DNA of 64,000 bases, from positions 5,146,001 through 5,210,000 of the forward strand of contig NZ_CP092423.2 in the NCBI RefSeq assembly GCF_022374895.2, in the 5' to 3' direction. Of this stretch, positions 1 through 7,627 are shown in pieces (positions within the stretch are counted from its first letter, which is position 1; every line of letters begins with the position of its first letter). The stretch is from Mycobacterium lentiflavum (GTDB lineage Bacteria > Actinomycetota > Actinomycetes > Mycobacteriales > Mycobacteriaceae). The position numbers and the translations under genes were made by a program. The notes under the pieces were generated by a model. That model was given only the letters and a program-made list of their open reading frames with translations. It did no database searches and was not told where the DNA came from.

Positions 1-1071
1 GCGCCGACGCAGTTCGTGCACCAGCGTGACCAGCATCCGGGCCCCGGTGGCCGCGACCGGATGTCCGAGGCCACAACCGCTGCCGCTGACGTTCACCTTG
101 TCCGGATCGAGCTCGAGTATCTTGACGGTCGCCACGCACATCGCAGCGAAGGCCTCGTTGATTTCGAACAGGTCTACATCAGGGATCGAAAGACCGCCAC
201 GGGCAAGGGCTTTCGGGATGGCGTCGACCGGCGCCAAACCGGTGATCGCGGGGTCGACGCCGACCGAAGCCCAGGACCGCACGGTAGCCAGTGCCGGCAA
301 ACCGAGTTGGGCACCCAGCCGGTCGCTCGCGATGATCAACGCCGCCGCGCCGTCGTTGGCACCGCACGCATTGCCGGCGGTGATCGAAAAACCGTCGATC
401 TCGGGATGCAGCGGCTTGAGCCCGGCCAGCTTCTCCATCGTGGTGTCGCGGCGCGGGTGCTCGTCGACCGAGAACAGCCCGTGCGGCGTCTCGATCGCAA
501 CGATCTCCTCCTTGAAGCGGCCTTCGTCGATCGCAGCGATCGCGTTGCGATGCGACCGCAGCGCCCAGGCGTCCATCTCCTCGCGGCTGACACCCGCCTT
601 GACCGCCGCGTTCCAGCCCACGGTGATCGACATGTCCAGGTTGGGGGCGTCGGGGCGGTCCGGGTGCGTCGGCGGAAACCAGTCGACCCACTCGCCGTCC
701 ACCTGGATCCGGGACCGCGGTGAGGTCGACGCCGCGTTTACACCTCCGGCGATGACCAGCTCGTCCATTCCGGCGCGCACGCTCGCCGCCGCGCTCTGCA
801 CCGCCGCCTGCCCGGCCGCGCAATGCCGATTGTTGGCCAGACCGGGCACGTGAGACAGCCCCGCGGTGATGGCCGCATGCCGGGCGACCACGCCGCCGCC
901 GTAGAGCCCTTCACCCAGGATCACGTCGTCGACCCGCGCCGGATCCAGGTCGGTGGCCGCCTCCGAGACGACGTGGTGTGCGAGCTCGAACGCGGTGGTG
1001 TCGCGCAGCGTTCCCTTGCGGGCGGTGCCGATGGGGGTCCGCAGAGCGGACACAATCACTGCTTCAGGCAC
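1..1071 (-). CDS. Thiolase family protein (acetyl-CoA acyltransferase), 3' end outside window
   Basis: Reading leftward from a GTG at 1071, the protein begins MPEAVIVSALRTPIGTARKG and stays open to the window edge (357 codons). It has the thiolase N-terminal signature with the acyl-accepting cysteine in NNRHCAAGQAA (about residue 84), the NACGANDGAAAL segment and the late GCGLGHPVAATGAR block that carries a catalytic histidine. Only the last residues, including the second catalytic cysteine region, are missing. Thiolases cleave 3-ketoacyl-CoA with CoA, the last step of beta-oxidation. Enoyl-CoA hydratase, acyl-CoA dehydrogenase and acyl-CoA ligase genes nearby support a degradative role. A palindromic operator-like site lies 59 bp upstream of the start. 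The exact substrate cannot be read from the sequence. Confidence 0.9.
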   Translation of the reverse strand, partial: MPEAVIVSALRTPIGTARKGTLRDTTAFELAHHVVSEAATDLDPARVDDVILGEGLYGGGVVARHAAITAGLSHVPGLANNRHCAAGQAAVQSAAASVRAGMDELVIAGGVNAASTSPRSRIQVDGEWVDWFPPTHPDRPDAPNLDMSITVGWNAAVKAGVSREEMDAWALRSHRNAIAAIDEGRFKEEIVAIETPHGLFSVDEHPRRDTTMEKLAGLKPLHPEIDGFSITAGNACGANDGAAALIIASDRLGAQLGLPALATVRSWASVGVDPAITGLAPVDAIPKALARGGLSIPDVDLFEINEAFAAMCVATVKILELDPDKVNVSGSGCGLGHPVAATGARMLVTLVHELRRR

Positions 1072-1129
1072 GGGTTTCTCCAGTTCAGCCAGCAACGTGC
1101 GGGGCTTCGAGGGCCGCGCGCAGATCAAT

Positions 1130-1144
1130 GAGAACAATATTCTC
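1130..1144. promoter_or_regulatory. Palindromic operator-like site GAGAA-N5-TTCTC (copy 1)
   Basis: The 15-bp sequence GAGAACAATATTCTC is an inverted repeat in the gap between the divergent thiolase and alpha/beta-hydrolase genes. The same GAGAA-N5-TTCTC arms recur at 6797-6811 in the other divergent promoter region of this locus. Size and symmetry fit a TetR-family operator; the regulator is not encoded in the neighbourhood seen here. Confidence 0.55.
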
Positions 1145-1269
1145 TCATTTAGAGAGTGGCAGTTGCAAGAACGCGGGCGCCGGATGACCGCACCGAAAGC
1201 TCCGCCGACTACGATTCCGTGCCATCCGCGGACAGTGCTCTTTCAGACGTAGGGAGGCGGCGGACAGCC

Positions 1270-2139
1270 ATGACTCAGTCGGAGGGGACCATCGCGGTTC
1301 CGGGCGGAAATGTTTGGTTCAAGCGCGTCGGCGGTGGGCCCGGTCTTCCCCTGCTGGCGATCCACGGCGGGCCCGGCGTGCCGCACAACTATTTGCTGTC
1401 GCTGCAACGCCTGGCCGATGAACGCGAGGTCATTTTCTGGGACCAGCTTGGCTGCGGCAATTCGCAATGCCCGTCGGACCCCACCCTTTGGACGATGGAC
1501 CGTTCGGTCGCCGAAGTGGACGCCGTCATCGGTGCGCTAGGCCTGGAACGCTTCCACATGTTCGGCAATTCGTGGGGCGGAATGCTGGCGCAGCAGTACC
1601 TGCTCGACATCCCGTCTACCGCGGCCAGCCTGACCATCTCGAACAGCATCGCGTCCATCCCCGCGTTCTCGCAGATGGTCGGCCGGCTCAAGCGTGACTT
1701 GGACCCGGATACTCAATCCGCCATCGACCACCACGAAGCCGCCGGCACGACGCAGTCGCCGGAATACCAGGACGCGATCCGCACCTGGAATGAGACGTAT
1801 CTGTGCCGCGTCCACCCGTGGCCAGCAGAACTTCAGGAAGCGTTCATCCGCATGGGAGCCGAGGTCTTCGAAACGATGTTCGGCCCCAGCGACTTTCGCA
1901 TCGTCGGGAACATCAGCAATTGGGACGTCTTCGACCGACTGCCCGAACTCGACCTGCCGACCCTCATCGTTGCGGGCCGCTACGACGAATGCGACCACGA
2001 GCACATGTATGCCATGCATCGGCGCATCAGGGACTCGAGGTTCCAGTTGTTCGAGTCGAGCTCTCACATGCCCTTCATCGAGGAACCCGCGCTATTCGAC
2101 GAGGTGATGCGGGACTTCCTGGGCCATCACGACGATTGA
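1270..2139 (+). CDS. Alpha/beta hydrolase, proline iminopeptidase-like (S33)
   Basis: 289-residue alpha/beta hydrolase. It carries the HGGPG oxyanion motif (about residues 32-36), the DQLGCGNS segment and the nucleophile elbow GNSWGG, with a late SSHMPFIEEP segment supplying the histidine. This combination is typical of proline iminopeptidase and tricorn-factor F1-like S33 enzymes, which remove N-terminal residues from peptides, although many relatives cleave other amides or esters. I chose the ATG at 1270 rather than an in-frame start at 1156: a GGGAGG ribosome site precedes it and the extra 38 residues look unlike the family. It is divergent from the thiolase across the operator-like palindrome, so the two may be co-regulated. 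Confidence 0.85.
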   Translation: MTQSEGTIAVPGGNVWFKRVGGGPGLPLLAIHGGPGVPHNYLLSLQRLADEREVIFWDQLGCGNSQCPSDPTLWTMDRSVAEVDAVIGALGLERFHMFGNSWGGMLAQQYLLDIPSTAASLTISNSIASIPAFSQMVGRLKRDLDPDTQSAIDHHEAAGTTQSPEYQDAIRTWNETYLCRVHPWPAELQEAFIRMGAEVFETMFGPSDFRIVGNISNWDVFDRLPELDLPTLIVAGRYDECDHEHMYAMHRRIRDSRFQLFESSSHMPFIEEPALFDEVMRDFLGHHDD

Positions 2140-2213
2140 GGCCGAACTCGTAAGCCATTGTCGCTGGTGAACGTAGAAGGTGACCGACACCACACCCGAC
2201 GCGCCGATTAAAA

Positions 2214-2240
2214 CGTTGTCGCGCCCGACTCTTCGGGTAC
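2214..2240 (+). promoter_or_regulatory. Possible SigF-type promoter for the CsbD-like gene
   Basis: A CGTTG block at 2214-2218 and GGGTAC at 2235-2240 are 16 nt apart, which resembles the mycobacterial SigF pattern (GGWWT-N16/17-GGGTA). The -10 half is good and the -35 half is weak. CsbD-like genes are general-stress genes in other bacteria, so SigF control is plausible but not shown. Confidence 0.35.
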
Positions 2241-2282
2241 GGGACATGAGACCAATTAACTTCTCACGAAGGGGGTTCCATC

Positions 2283-2525
2283 ATGACTGAGCGCGACAAT
2301 GGAATCGTGGAAGGCATCAAGGGCGTCATCGAGGACGCAATCGGGAAGACCAAGGAAATCCTGGGCATCCTGATCGACAACGAGGGTCTTCGCAAGGAAG
2401 GCCGCGCCCAGCAGGACAAGGCCAAGGCGCAGCGCGACGTGGCCAAGAAAGAGGCTCAGGCTGAGGCCGCCCGCGGGGCGGAGAAGACCGCCGAGGCTCG
2501 CGAAAAGGCCGCGGCCAAGAGCTAG
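2283..2525 (+). CDS. CsbD-like small charged stress protein
   Basis: 80-residue, highly charged, helical protein. The N-terminal half (GIVEGIKGVIEDAIGKTKEI followed by GLRKEGRAQQDKAKAQ) matches the CsbD-like pattern of small proteins made under general stress, and the C-terminal half is an Ala/Lys/Glu-rich amphipathic helix. No signal peptide or membrane segment is visible. A strong purine-rich ribosome site (GAAGGGGG) precedes the ATG. Similar mycobacterial proteins have been described as microaggregate-associated, but the biochemical function is unknown. The gene stands alone, convergent with the enoyl-CoA hydratase. Confidence 0.75.
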   Translation: MTERDNGIVEGIKGVIEDAIGKTKEILGILIDNEGLRKEGRAQQDKAKAQRDVAKKEAQAEAARGAEKTAEAREKAAAKS

Positions 2526-2561
2526 TTACGTCCGCCGAAGAGCTGAGTCGCGTAGTGCGGC

Positions 2562-3344
2562 TCAGTTCTTCGCGGCGTTGTTCTTCCCGGCGTTGAACTT
2601 CGCGACGTTAGCCCGGAAGTCCTCGGTCAAAAACGATTGGCTCTCGGCCGAGAGGGCATAGTCGAGGCTGGCCAGCACCGCCCGTTCCAGGTGAATGTTG
2701 AGCACCCGTTTGGTGCTCTCGACCGCCTGCTGCGGTAGCTCCAAAATCTTTTTGGCGCAAGCGATTGCGTCCGCGAGCGGGTCGGCAGCCACGTGATTGG
2801 CCAGCCCGAGTTCGACGGCGCGCTGCGCCTTGATGCGAGTGCCGGTCAGCGCGTACTCCTTGGCCAGCAACAGGCTGATGTGCAGCGGCCAGGTAAGCGG
2901 GCCACCGTCGGCGGCGACCAAACCGACCTGCACATGGGGGTCGGCGAGGTAGGCATCCTCCGCGATATAGACGAGGTCGCTCAGTGCGACCAGGCTGCAA
3001 CCGAGACCGACGGCTGGTCCATTTACCGCCGCTACCACAGGAATTCGGCAGCGCGCCATACCCAGTACGATCTCGCGCCCGTCGCGGATGGTCTTGGCTC
3101 GCAGCTGCGCATCGTTCGAGAGCTCCTCGAGATACCCGAAGTCACCGCCGGCCGAGAATGCCCTGCCGGCACCCGTGATCACTGCGGCACGGGCGGAGGG
3201 GTCGTCGGTCAATCGCTGCCATATCCGCGCCAGTCCGGAGTGCAGGTCGTCGTTGACCGAGTTCAGCGAGTCCGGCCGGTTCAGCGTGATGATCCGCAGG
3301 GCACCGTCGGCACGGACGTCGATTTCAGCAGGCATGTCGTACAC
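2562..3344 (-). CDS. Enoyl-CoA hydratase/isomerase family protein
   Basis: 260-residue crotonase-fold protein. It shows the oxyanion-hole segments TGAGRAFSAGGDF (about residues 57-69) and NGPAVGLGCSL, followed by VGLVAADGGPLTWP, where classical hydratases carry a catalytic glutamate; here Asp-Gly-Gly is seen. It therefore belongs to the crotonase superfamily, but hydratase, isomerase or another activity cannot be separated. It is the last gene of a four-gene minus-strand operon (ligase, two dehydrogenases, hydratase) with only 1 bp between it and the upstream dehydrogenase, so the products probably act in one acyl-CoA degradation route. Confidence 0.88.
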   Translation of the reverse strand: MYDMPAEIDVRADGALRIITLNRPDSLNSVNDDLHSGLARIWQRLTDDPSARAAVITGAGRAFSAGGDFGYLEELSNDAQLRAKTIRDGREIVLGMARCRIPVVAAVNGPAVGLGCSLVALSDLVYIAEDAYLADPHVQVGLVAADGGPLTWPLHISLLLAKEYALTGTRIKAQRAVELGLANHVAADPLADAIACAKKILELPQQAVESTKRVLNIHLERAVLASLDYALSAESQSFLTEDFRANVAKFNAGKNNAAKN

Positions 3345-3345
3345 G

Positions 3346-4443
3346 TCAGACTCCCAATCCCAAGATGCGCGAAGCGATGATGTTTTTCTGTATCTGTGAT
3401 GTCCCGCCCATGACGCTCTGCGCGCGGCTGTACAGATAGGCGCTGAGCAGATCCGGATCGCGGGTCCCGGCGACCGCCAGAGCGGCGTGCCCCACGGACT
3501 GTTCGACCCAGGTCATCAGCAGCTTGTCCAGTGAACCTTCCGAGCCGTGCGACACCCCGTCCAGCTGCTCGGACAGCCGCCGCCGCACGTGGTGGGTCAG
3601 CATGTCCGACTGAACAACGGCCCAGGCCAGCTCTTCAGGAACCAACCCTTCGCGATTCTCCCAGTGCGCCAACAGTTCTCGGACAAGCTTGCCGTATCGC
3701 GCGGCGTAGCCGAGAGTTGAGGGCTCGCGTTCGTGTCCGACGACGGTCATCGCAACGGCCCAGCCGTCACCGGGAGCACCGACCATCCGACCGGTCGGCA
3801 CCGTAGCGCCGTCGAAGAACACCTGGCCGAATTCGTTGGTGACGCCGTTCATCATCTGCAGCGGGCGTTGTTGCACGCCAGGCTGTTTCATCGCGATCAC
3901 AAACGCCGACAGACCCCGGTGTCGCTTCGCGTCGGGATCGGTGCGGGCCAACAGCAGACACCAGTCGGCCACGTCGGAGTAGCTGGTCCAGATCTTGTGT
4001 CCGTGGATAACGTAATTGTCGCCGTCGCGAGTGGCGGTGGTGGTCAGCGACGCGAGATCCGAGCCGGCTCCGGGTTCGCTGAAGCCCTGGCACCAGCGCT
4101 CCGTGCCGTTGATGATGCCGGGCAGGAAGCGCTTGCGGACCTCATCGCTGGCGTGCTCACCGATGCCGTACACCAGATAGCCGACGCTGGGCCGTGGCGG
4201 AGCCCCGGCTCGCACCAGCTCCTCGTCGACGATGACGTCGTACACCGGTGCCAGGTCTTGCCCGCCCCAATCGCGCGGCCAGGACAGGCCGAAAAAGCCG
4301 TTCTCGTACAGGGCGCGATGCCAGTCGGCCATCCGCGCCCAGTACTCGTCACCCGATCCGGAGAATTCCTTGGCGTGCGCCGAAAGCCAGGTGCGCAGTC
4401 GCTCGCGGAAGGCCGCCTCTTCGGGTGAGTCACGAAAGTCCAA
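3346..4443 (-). CDS. Acyl-CoA dehydrogenase (FadE-like), larger subunit
   Basis: 365-residue flavoprotein dehydrogenase. The N-terminal helical domain starts MDFRDSPEEAAFRERLRTWL. The middle beta-domain contains GFSEPGAGSDLASL and KIWTSYSDVADW, and the C-terminal segment SVMGGTSQIQKNIIASRILGL is typical of the FadE family. It removes two hydrogens from an acyl-CoA to give the enoyl-CoA. A second, shorter dehydrogenase overlaps its start by 14 bp. Paired FadE genes in mycobacteria often encode alpha2-beta2 heterotetramers, notably for steroid side-chain intermediates, so a heteromer is likely. Confidence 0.9.
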   Translation of the reverse strand: MDFRDSPEEAAFRERLRTWLSAHAKEFSGSGDEYWARMADWHRALYENGFFGLSWPRDWGGQDLAPVYDVIVDEELVRAGAPPRPSVGYLVYGIGEHASDEVRKRFLPGIINGTERWCQGFSEPGAGSDLASLTTTATRDGDNYVIHGHKIWTSYSDVADWCLLLARTDPDAKRHRGLSAFVIAMKQPGVQQRPLQMMNGVTNEFGQVFFDGATVPTGRMVGAPGDGWAVAMTVVGHEREPSTLGYAARYGKLVRELLAHWENREGLVPEELAWAVVQSDMLTHHVRRRLSEQLDGVSHGSEGSLDKLLMTWVEQSVGHAALAVAGTRDPDLLSAYLYSRAQSVMGGTSQIQKNIIASRILGLGV

Positions 4444-5335
4444 GATCGATCTCCTTCAACGTGACGGGCCACAGCTCCGTCGATGTCAGGGCGCGGCGCA
4501 GGTAGACGTGCGCGATGCACTCCCAGGTATTGCCGATGCCGCCGTGTACCTGAACCCCGGTCTCGCACACGGTGCGGGTGGCACGCGCGCAGTAGACCTT
4601 CGCGATCTGCGCGGCCCGGATGGCTTCCGCCGGCTTGAGTTCGTCGACGCCCCACGCGGCATGCCGCAGCACACTGACCGAACCCTCAATCAGGGCAAGG
4701 CTTTCCGCCAGCAGGTGAGCGATCGCTTGATACGAGCCGATCAGTTTGCCGTACTGTTCACGAATCTTGGCGTAGTCACACGCGACAGCGTGTGCGCCTC
4801 GGGCGATTCCGACCAGGTCTGCCGTTGTGGTGACCAGCGCGAGCGCGTACCACCGAGCCGCGTCGTCGTCGGTCAGCTCGCCGAGCGTCTCGGGAGATCC
4901 GCCCAATTCGGCGTCGGCTCTGGTCAAGTCGGCGCCGGTGCGCGCGGCGCCGGGGGCTGCGGCAAGCACCGTGGTGCCGGACAGCGATAGAACGCGCCGG
5001 GCGCCGCGCGCGTCGATCGCGCGATCGGCCACCGCCACCGTCGCTTCGCCGGCATCGGCCCCGATGCGGTGGGCCAGGTCGTCGGCCAGCACCGGGCCGA
5101 GAAACGGGGTGTCGACCAACCGGCGGCCGAATTCCTCAGCGACGATCGCGACCTCGACGCCAGACGCCCCGTCGGAGCGCAGCGACCTCCAGCCGCTCGC
5201 CGCAATCTGCTTGTCCAGCCTGGTGATTCGGCTGTCGTCGACTAGATCAGCAACCGTGGCCGGCCCGAGATCGTCGGCCAGCTTTGCGGCGGCATCACGC
5301 AACTGTTGCTGTTCAGCTGTCAGACGTACATCCAT
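4430..5335 (-). CDS. Acyl-CoA dehydrogenase (FadE-like), shorter partner
   Basis: 301-residue protein with the acyl-CoA dehydrogenase N-terminal pattern (MDVRLTAEQQQLRDAAAKLADDL) and C-terminal helical bundle (REQYGKLIGSYQAIAHLLAES, then TGVQVHGGIGNTWE). It is shorter than a full FadE (about 380), and its middle beta-domain is reduced (SLSGTTVLAAAPGAARTGADL). This matches the less conserved partner subunit of heteromeric mycobacterial FadE complexes. Overlaps with both neighbours (23 bp with the ligase, 14 bp with the larger dehydrogenase) imply coupled translation. Confidence 0.87.
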   Translation of the reverse strand: MDVRLTAEQQQLRDAAAKLADDLGPATVADLVDDSRITRLDKQIAASGWRSLRSDGASGVEVAIVAEEFGRRLVDTPFLGPVLADDLAHRIGADAGEATVAVADRAIDARGARRVLSLSGTTVLAAAPGAARTGADLTRADAELGGSPETLGELTDDDAARWYALALVTTTADLVGIARGAHAVACDYAKIREQYGKLIGSYQAIAHLLAESLALIEGSVSVLRHAAWGVDELKPAEAIRAAQIAKVYCARATRTVCETGVQVHGGIGNTWECIAHVYLRRALTSTELWPVTLKEIDLGLS

Positions 5336-6728
5336 AGCGCTCCTTCAGCACTCGGCGCAGCACCTTGCCCGAGGGCAGGCGAGGAATATCGGGAACGAAC
5401 ACGACCCGGCTCAGATGTTTGTAGGACGCCAGCTTCTTATCCACCCGGGCGGTGAGGTCGGCGGCGACCGCCTCCATATCACCGGGAGCCCGGGTGGCCA
5501 CCGCGGCGACGACGGCTTCCCCGTTGGCTCCGTCCGGAATGCCAAACACCGCACAGTCTTTGACGGCGGGATGCCCATGCAACACCGTCTCGATTTCGGC
5601 CGGCGCGACCTGGAAGCCACGCACCTTGATCATCTCCTTGAGACGGTCGGTGATCCGCAGCCAACGATCGGCGTCGAGCCAGCCGACATCCCCGGTGCGA
5701 TACCAGCCGTCGCGCACCGCCTCGCCGGTCGCCGCGGCGGGCAGGTAGCCGGCCATCAGTGAGCTGGACCGCGCCTGGATCTCGCCGACCTCGCCCAGGC
5801 CGACCGGCTGGCCGGTCTCGAGCGATACGACTCGCAGCTGTACCCCGGGCACCGGGTGTCCGACGGTGTCGAGCCGGGCACCGTCGGTCGGATTGCAGGC
5901 AATGACCGGCAGTTCCGTGGTGCCATAAGCCGGGACCCATCCGACGCCGGTGCGCCGTGTCACGGTCTCGGCGACGGTCGTGCTGACCGGCGTCGCGCCC
6001 CACATGATGAAGCGCAGTGACGACAGGTCGTACGACTCGAGTGTCGGGTGCGAAGCAATGGCCAGGGCGATCGGCGCGACCGCCATTTCGATTGTGATGC
6101 GGTCTGTTTCGATGTGATGCAGCATCGCGTCGATATCGAACCGGCGGTGCAGGCGCAACCAGGCGCCGGTGCGCAGCGCGGTCACGATGTTGAGCAGACC
6201 GAGGATGTGCGACGGCGGCGTGGCAACCTGGATGCGGTCCTGGCGGCTGAGTTGCAGCGCGTGGCGCCAGTGCCGCACGGCCTCGGCCAGTGCGGCGTGG
6301 GTGTGCCGGACCGCCTTCGGCAGACCGGTGGTGCCCGAACTGAACACCAGTACCGCATCGGCGCGCGGCAGGGCGGACATCGGCGTCGGGTCCGCGGGTG
6401 CGACCGGATCATCAAGGTGCAGCATCGGCATCAGCCCGGCCAGCACCGGATGGTCCCCGACCGCGTGGCTGGGGTCGGTCAGCGACAGCGCGTGATCGAC
6501 CTCGTCGTGCTTCCATGCGGGACTGATCAGCACCGCCGTGGCACCCAGCCGCCAAATCCCCAGCAGGACTGCGACGAATTCCGGCCGGTTCGAGGACATG
6601 ACGGCCACCCGCTGGCCCGCGGTGACCCCGTTTTTGCCCAGGGCCGCGGCCAGACTGTTGGCCATTGTGTCGAGCTCAGGCAAGCTGAACTGCCGTTCCT
6701 CAAACACGAGCGCGGCCGGCTCGGTCAC
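5313..6728 (-). CDS. AMP-binding acyl-CoA ligase (FadD-like)
   Basis: 471-residue adenylate-forming enzyme that activates a carboxylic acid to its CoA thioester with ATP. All core motifs are present: the P-loop-like VFSSGTTGLPKAVRHTH (about residues 130-146), YGTTELP, the YRTGDVGWLD motif, the hinge DRLKEMIKVRGFQVAPAEIE and the C-terminal lysine motif PSGKVLRR. It is about 30-50 residues shorter than many FadD or 4-coumarate ligases at the N-terminus. The start is a GTG at 6728, the first gene of the minus-strand operon, and the palindromic operator copy 2 lies 68 bp upstream. It probably supplies the CoA ester used by the downstream dehydrogenases. Confidence 0.9.
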   Translation of the reverse strand: MTEPAALVFEERQFSLPELDTMANSLAAALGKNGVTAGQRVAVMSSNRPEFVAVLLGIWRLGATAVLISPAWKHDEVDHALSLTDPSHAVGDHPVLAGLMPMLHLDDPVAPADPTPMSALPRADAVLVFSSGTTGLPKAVRHTHAALAEAVRHWRHALQLSRQDRIQVATPPSHILGLLNIVTALRTGAWLRLHRRFDIDAMLHHIETDRITIEMAVAPIALAIASHPTLESYDLSSLRFIMWGATPVSTTVAETVTRRTGVGWVPAYGTTELPVIACNPTDGARLDTVGHPVPGVQLRVVSLETGQPVGLGEVGEIQARSSSLMAGYLPAAATGEAVRDGWYRTGDVGWLDADRWLRITDRLKEMIKVRGFQVAPAEIETVLHGHPAVKDCAVFGIPDGANGEAVVAAVATRAPGDMEAVAADLTARVDKKLASYKHLSRVVFVPDIPRLPSGKVLRRVLKERYGCTSDS

Positions 6729-6796
6729 GTCCTGTCCTTCCCCGCAGGCCAGGCTGACCCGACATCGGCGCAGTAGAGAAGATGCTATCGATTAGG

Positions 6797-6811
6797 GAGA
6801 ATAGTATTCTC
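6797..6811. promoter_or_regulatory. Palindromic operator-like site GAGAA-N5-TTCTC (copy 2)
   Basis: GAGAATAGTATTCTC is a perfect 15-bp palindrome apart from its central base. It lies between the divergent acyl-CoA ligase operon and the ferredoxin operon, and shares both arms and the 5-bp spacer with 1130-1144. Its position could control transcription in both directions. Confidence 0.6.
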
Positions 6812-6908
6812 TACAGTGAAGAACGCAAGTACGGGCGGGGCGGCCATGAGGGAACCCGAAGCGTTCCAGCGTGCGGCGCTGACCGCGACGACCGAGGAGA
6901 CTCCAAGG

Positions 6909-7211
6909 GTGGCAGATCCCACATCGAACGGTGCCGAGCCCGGCACGGTGACGATCTACCTGGAACGCAAGAAGGCGTCGGTGCCGCTGGTTCCGGGCGA
7001 GACGCTCCTGGAAAGCGCGCGGCGGGCGGGACTCGATCCGCCGTTCAACTGCGAGGCCGGCAACTGTGGCACCTGCATGGCCCGCCTCGAGGACGGACAC
7101 GCGACCATGCGGATCAACGACGCTCTCGACGACGACGAAGTAGAAGACGGCTACATTTTGACGTGCCAAGGCGTACCCGATTCGGATTCCGTCACGGTGC
7201 GCTACGAATAG
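6909..7211 (+). CDS. 2Fe-2S ferredoxin (plant/adrenodoxin-like fold)
   Basis: About 100-residue electron-transfer protein. The cluster ligands are visible as CEAGNCGTC, with a fourth cysteine in ILTCQG near the end, which is the plant-type [2Fe-2S] arrangement. I prefer the GTG at 6909 because GAGGAG lies 9 nt upstream and the product then has typical ferredoxin length. In-frame alternatives at 6816 (GTG) and 6846 (ATG) would add 31 or 21 residues without recognisable homology. The partner oxygenase or reductase is not next to it. It begins a plus-strand run with the dimeric-barrel protein and the amidohydrolase, facing the acyl-CoA ligase operon across operator copy 2. Confidence 0.85.
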   Translation: MADPTSNGAEPGTVTIYLERKKASVPLVPGETLLESARRAGLDPPFNCEAGNCGTCMARLEDGHATMRINDALDDDEVEDGYILTCQGVPDSDSVTVRYE

Positions 7212-7230
7212 TCACGAAAGAGGTGGCGCG

Positions 7231-7545
7231 ATGGCCAAGGGCATCATGCTCGTGGAGAGTCGACCCAGTTCGCCCGAACGCGAGCAGGAGTACAACACCT
7301 GGTACGACGAGGTCCATCTGCCCGAACTGGTGGCTCTCGACGGAATCGTCTCGGCGCGACGGCTGCGTCCGGTGAACGGTGAGGGCCCCTATGTCGCCAT
7401 CTACGAAATCGAGGGCGACGATCTGCAGGCCGTCCTGGACAACATGATCGCCAATGCCGGTCAGCTGACGATGTCCGACGCGCTGTTGCTGGATCCCGCG
7501 CCGATCCCGCGGCTGCTGGAGACGACGACCGAGTGCGACGGCTAG
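7231..7545 (+). CDS. Dimeric alpha/beta-barrel protein, DUF4286/EthD-like
   Basis: 104-residue protein with the pattern of small stand-alone ferredoxin-fold (dimeric alpha/beta barrel) proteins: an N-terminal beta strand (GIMLVESRP), EYNTWYDEVHLPEL, GIVSARRLRP and a C-terminal acidic tail. EYNxWYxxxHLPE is typical of the DUF4286/EthD-like group, which sits in catabolic clusters for aromatic and steroid-like compounds without an agreed reaction. It lies 19 bp behind the ferredoxin with an AAAGAGG ribosome site, so the two are co-transcribed. Function is unassigned. Confidence 0.78.
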   Translation: MAKGIMLVESRPSSPEREQEYNTWYDEVHLPELVALDGIVSARRLRPVNGEGPYVAIYEIEGDDLQAVLDNMIANAGQLTMSDALLLDPAPIPRLLETTTECDG

Positions 7546-7567
7546 CCGAATTCGGCTGCGCCGCTGC

Positions 7568-7617
7568 ATGGGAACTGCACGGGAACTGCATGGGAACTGC
7601 ATGGGAACTGCATGGGA
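7568..7617 (+). repeat. 11-bp tandem repeat ATGGGAACTGC (4.5 copies)
   Basis: Four full copies (7568-7578, 7579-7589 with one T-to-C change, 7590-7600, 7601-7611) and a 6-bp partial copy run into the amidohydrolase ribosome-binding region. Each copy contains ATGGGAA. Because 11 is not a multiple of 3, successive ATGs fall in rotating frames. The array ends 10 bp before the chosen start. Confidence 0.9.
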
Positions 7618-7627
7618 GAGGAATCCG

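Noticed and set aside
179..823. Arg-rich open frame on the minus strand
   Set aside because: It is an out-of-frame shadow of the thiolase gene on the same strand.
7568..7617. CRISPR-like short repeat array
   Set aside because: Units are 11 bp, contiguous and without spacers; it is a simple tandem repeat.
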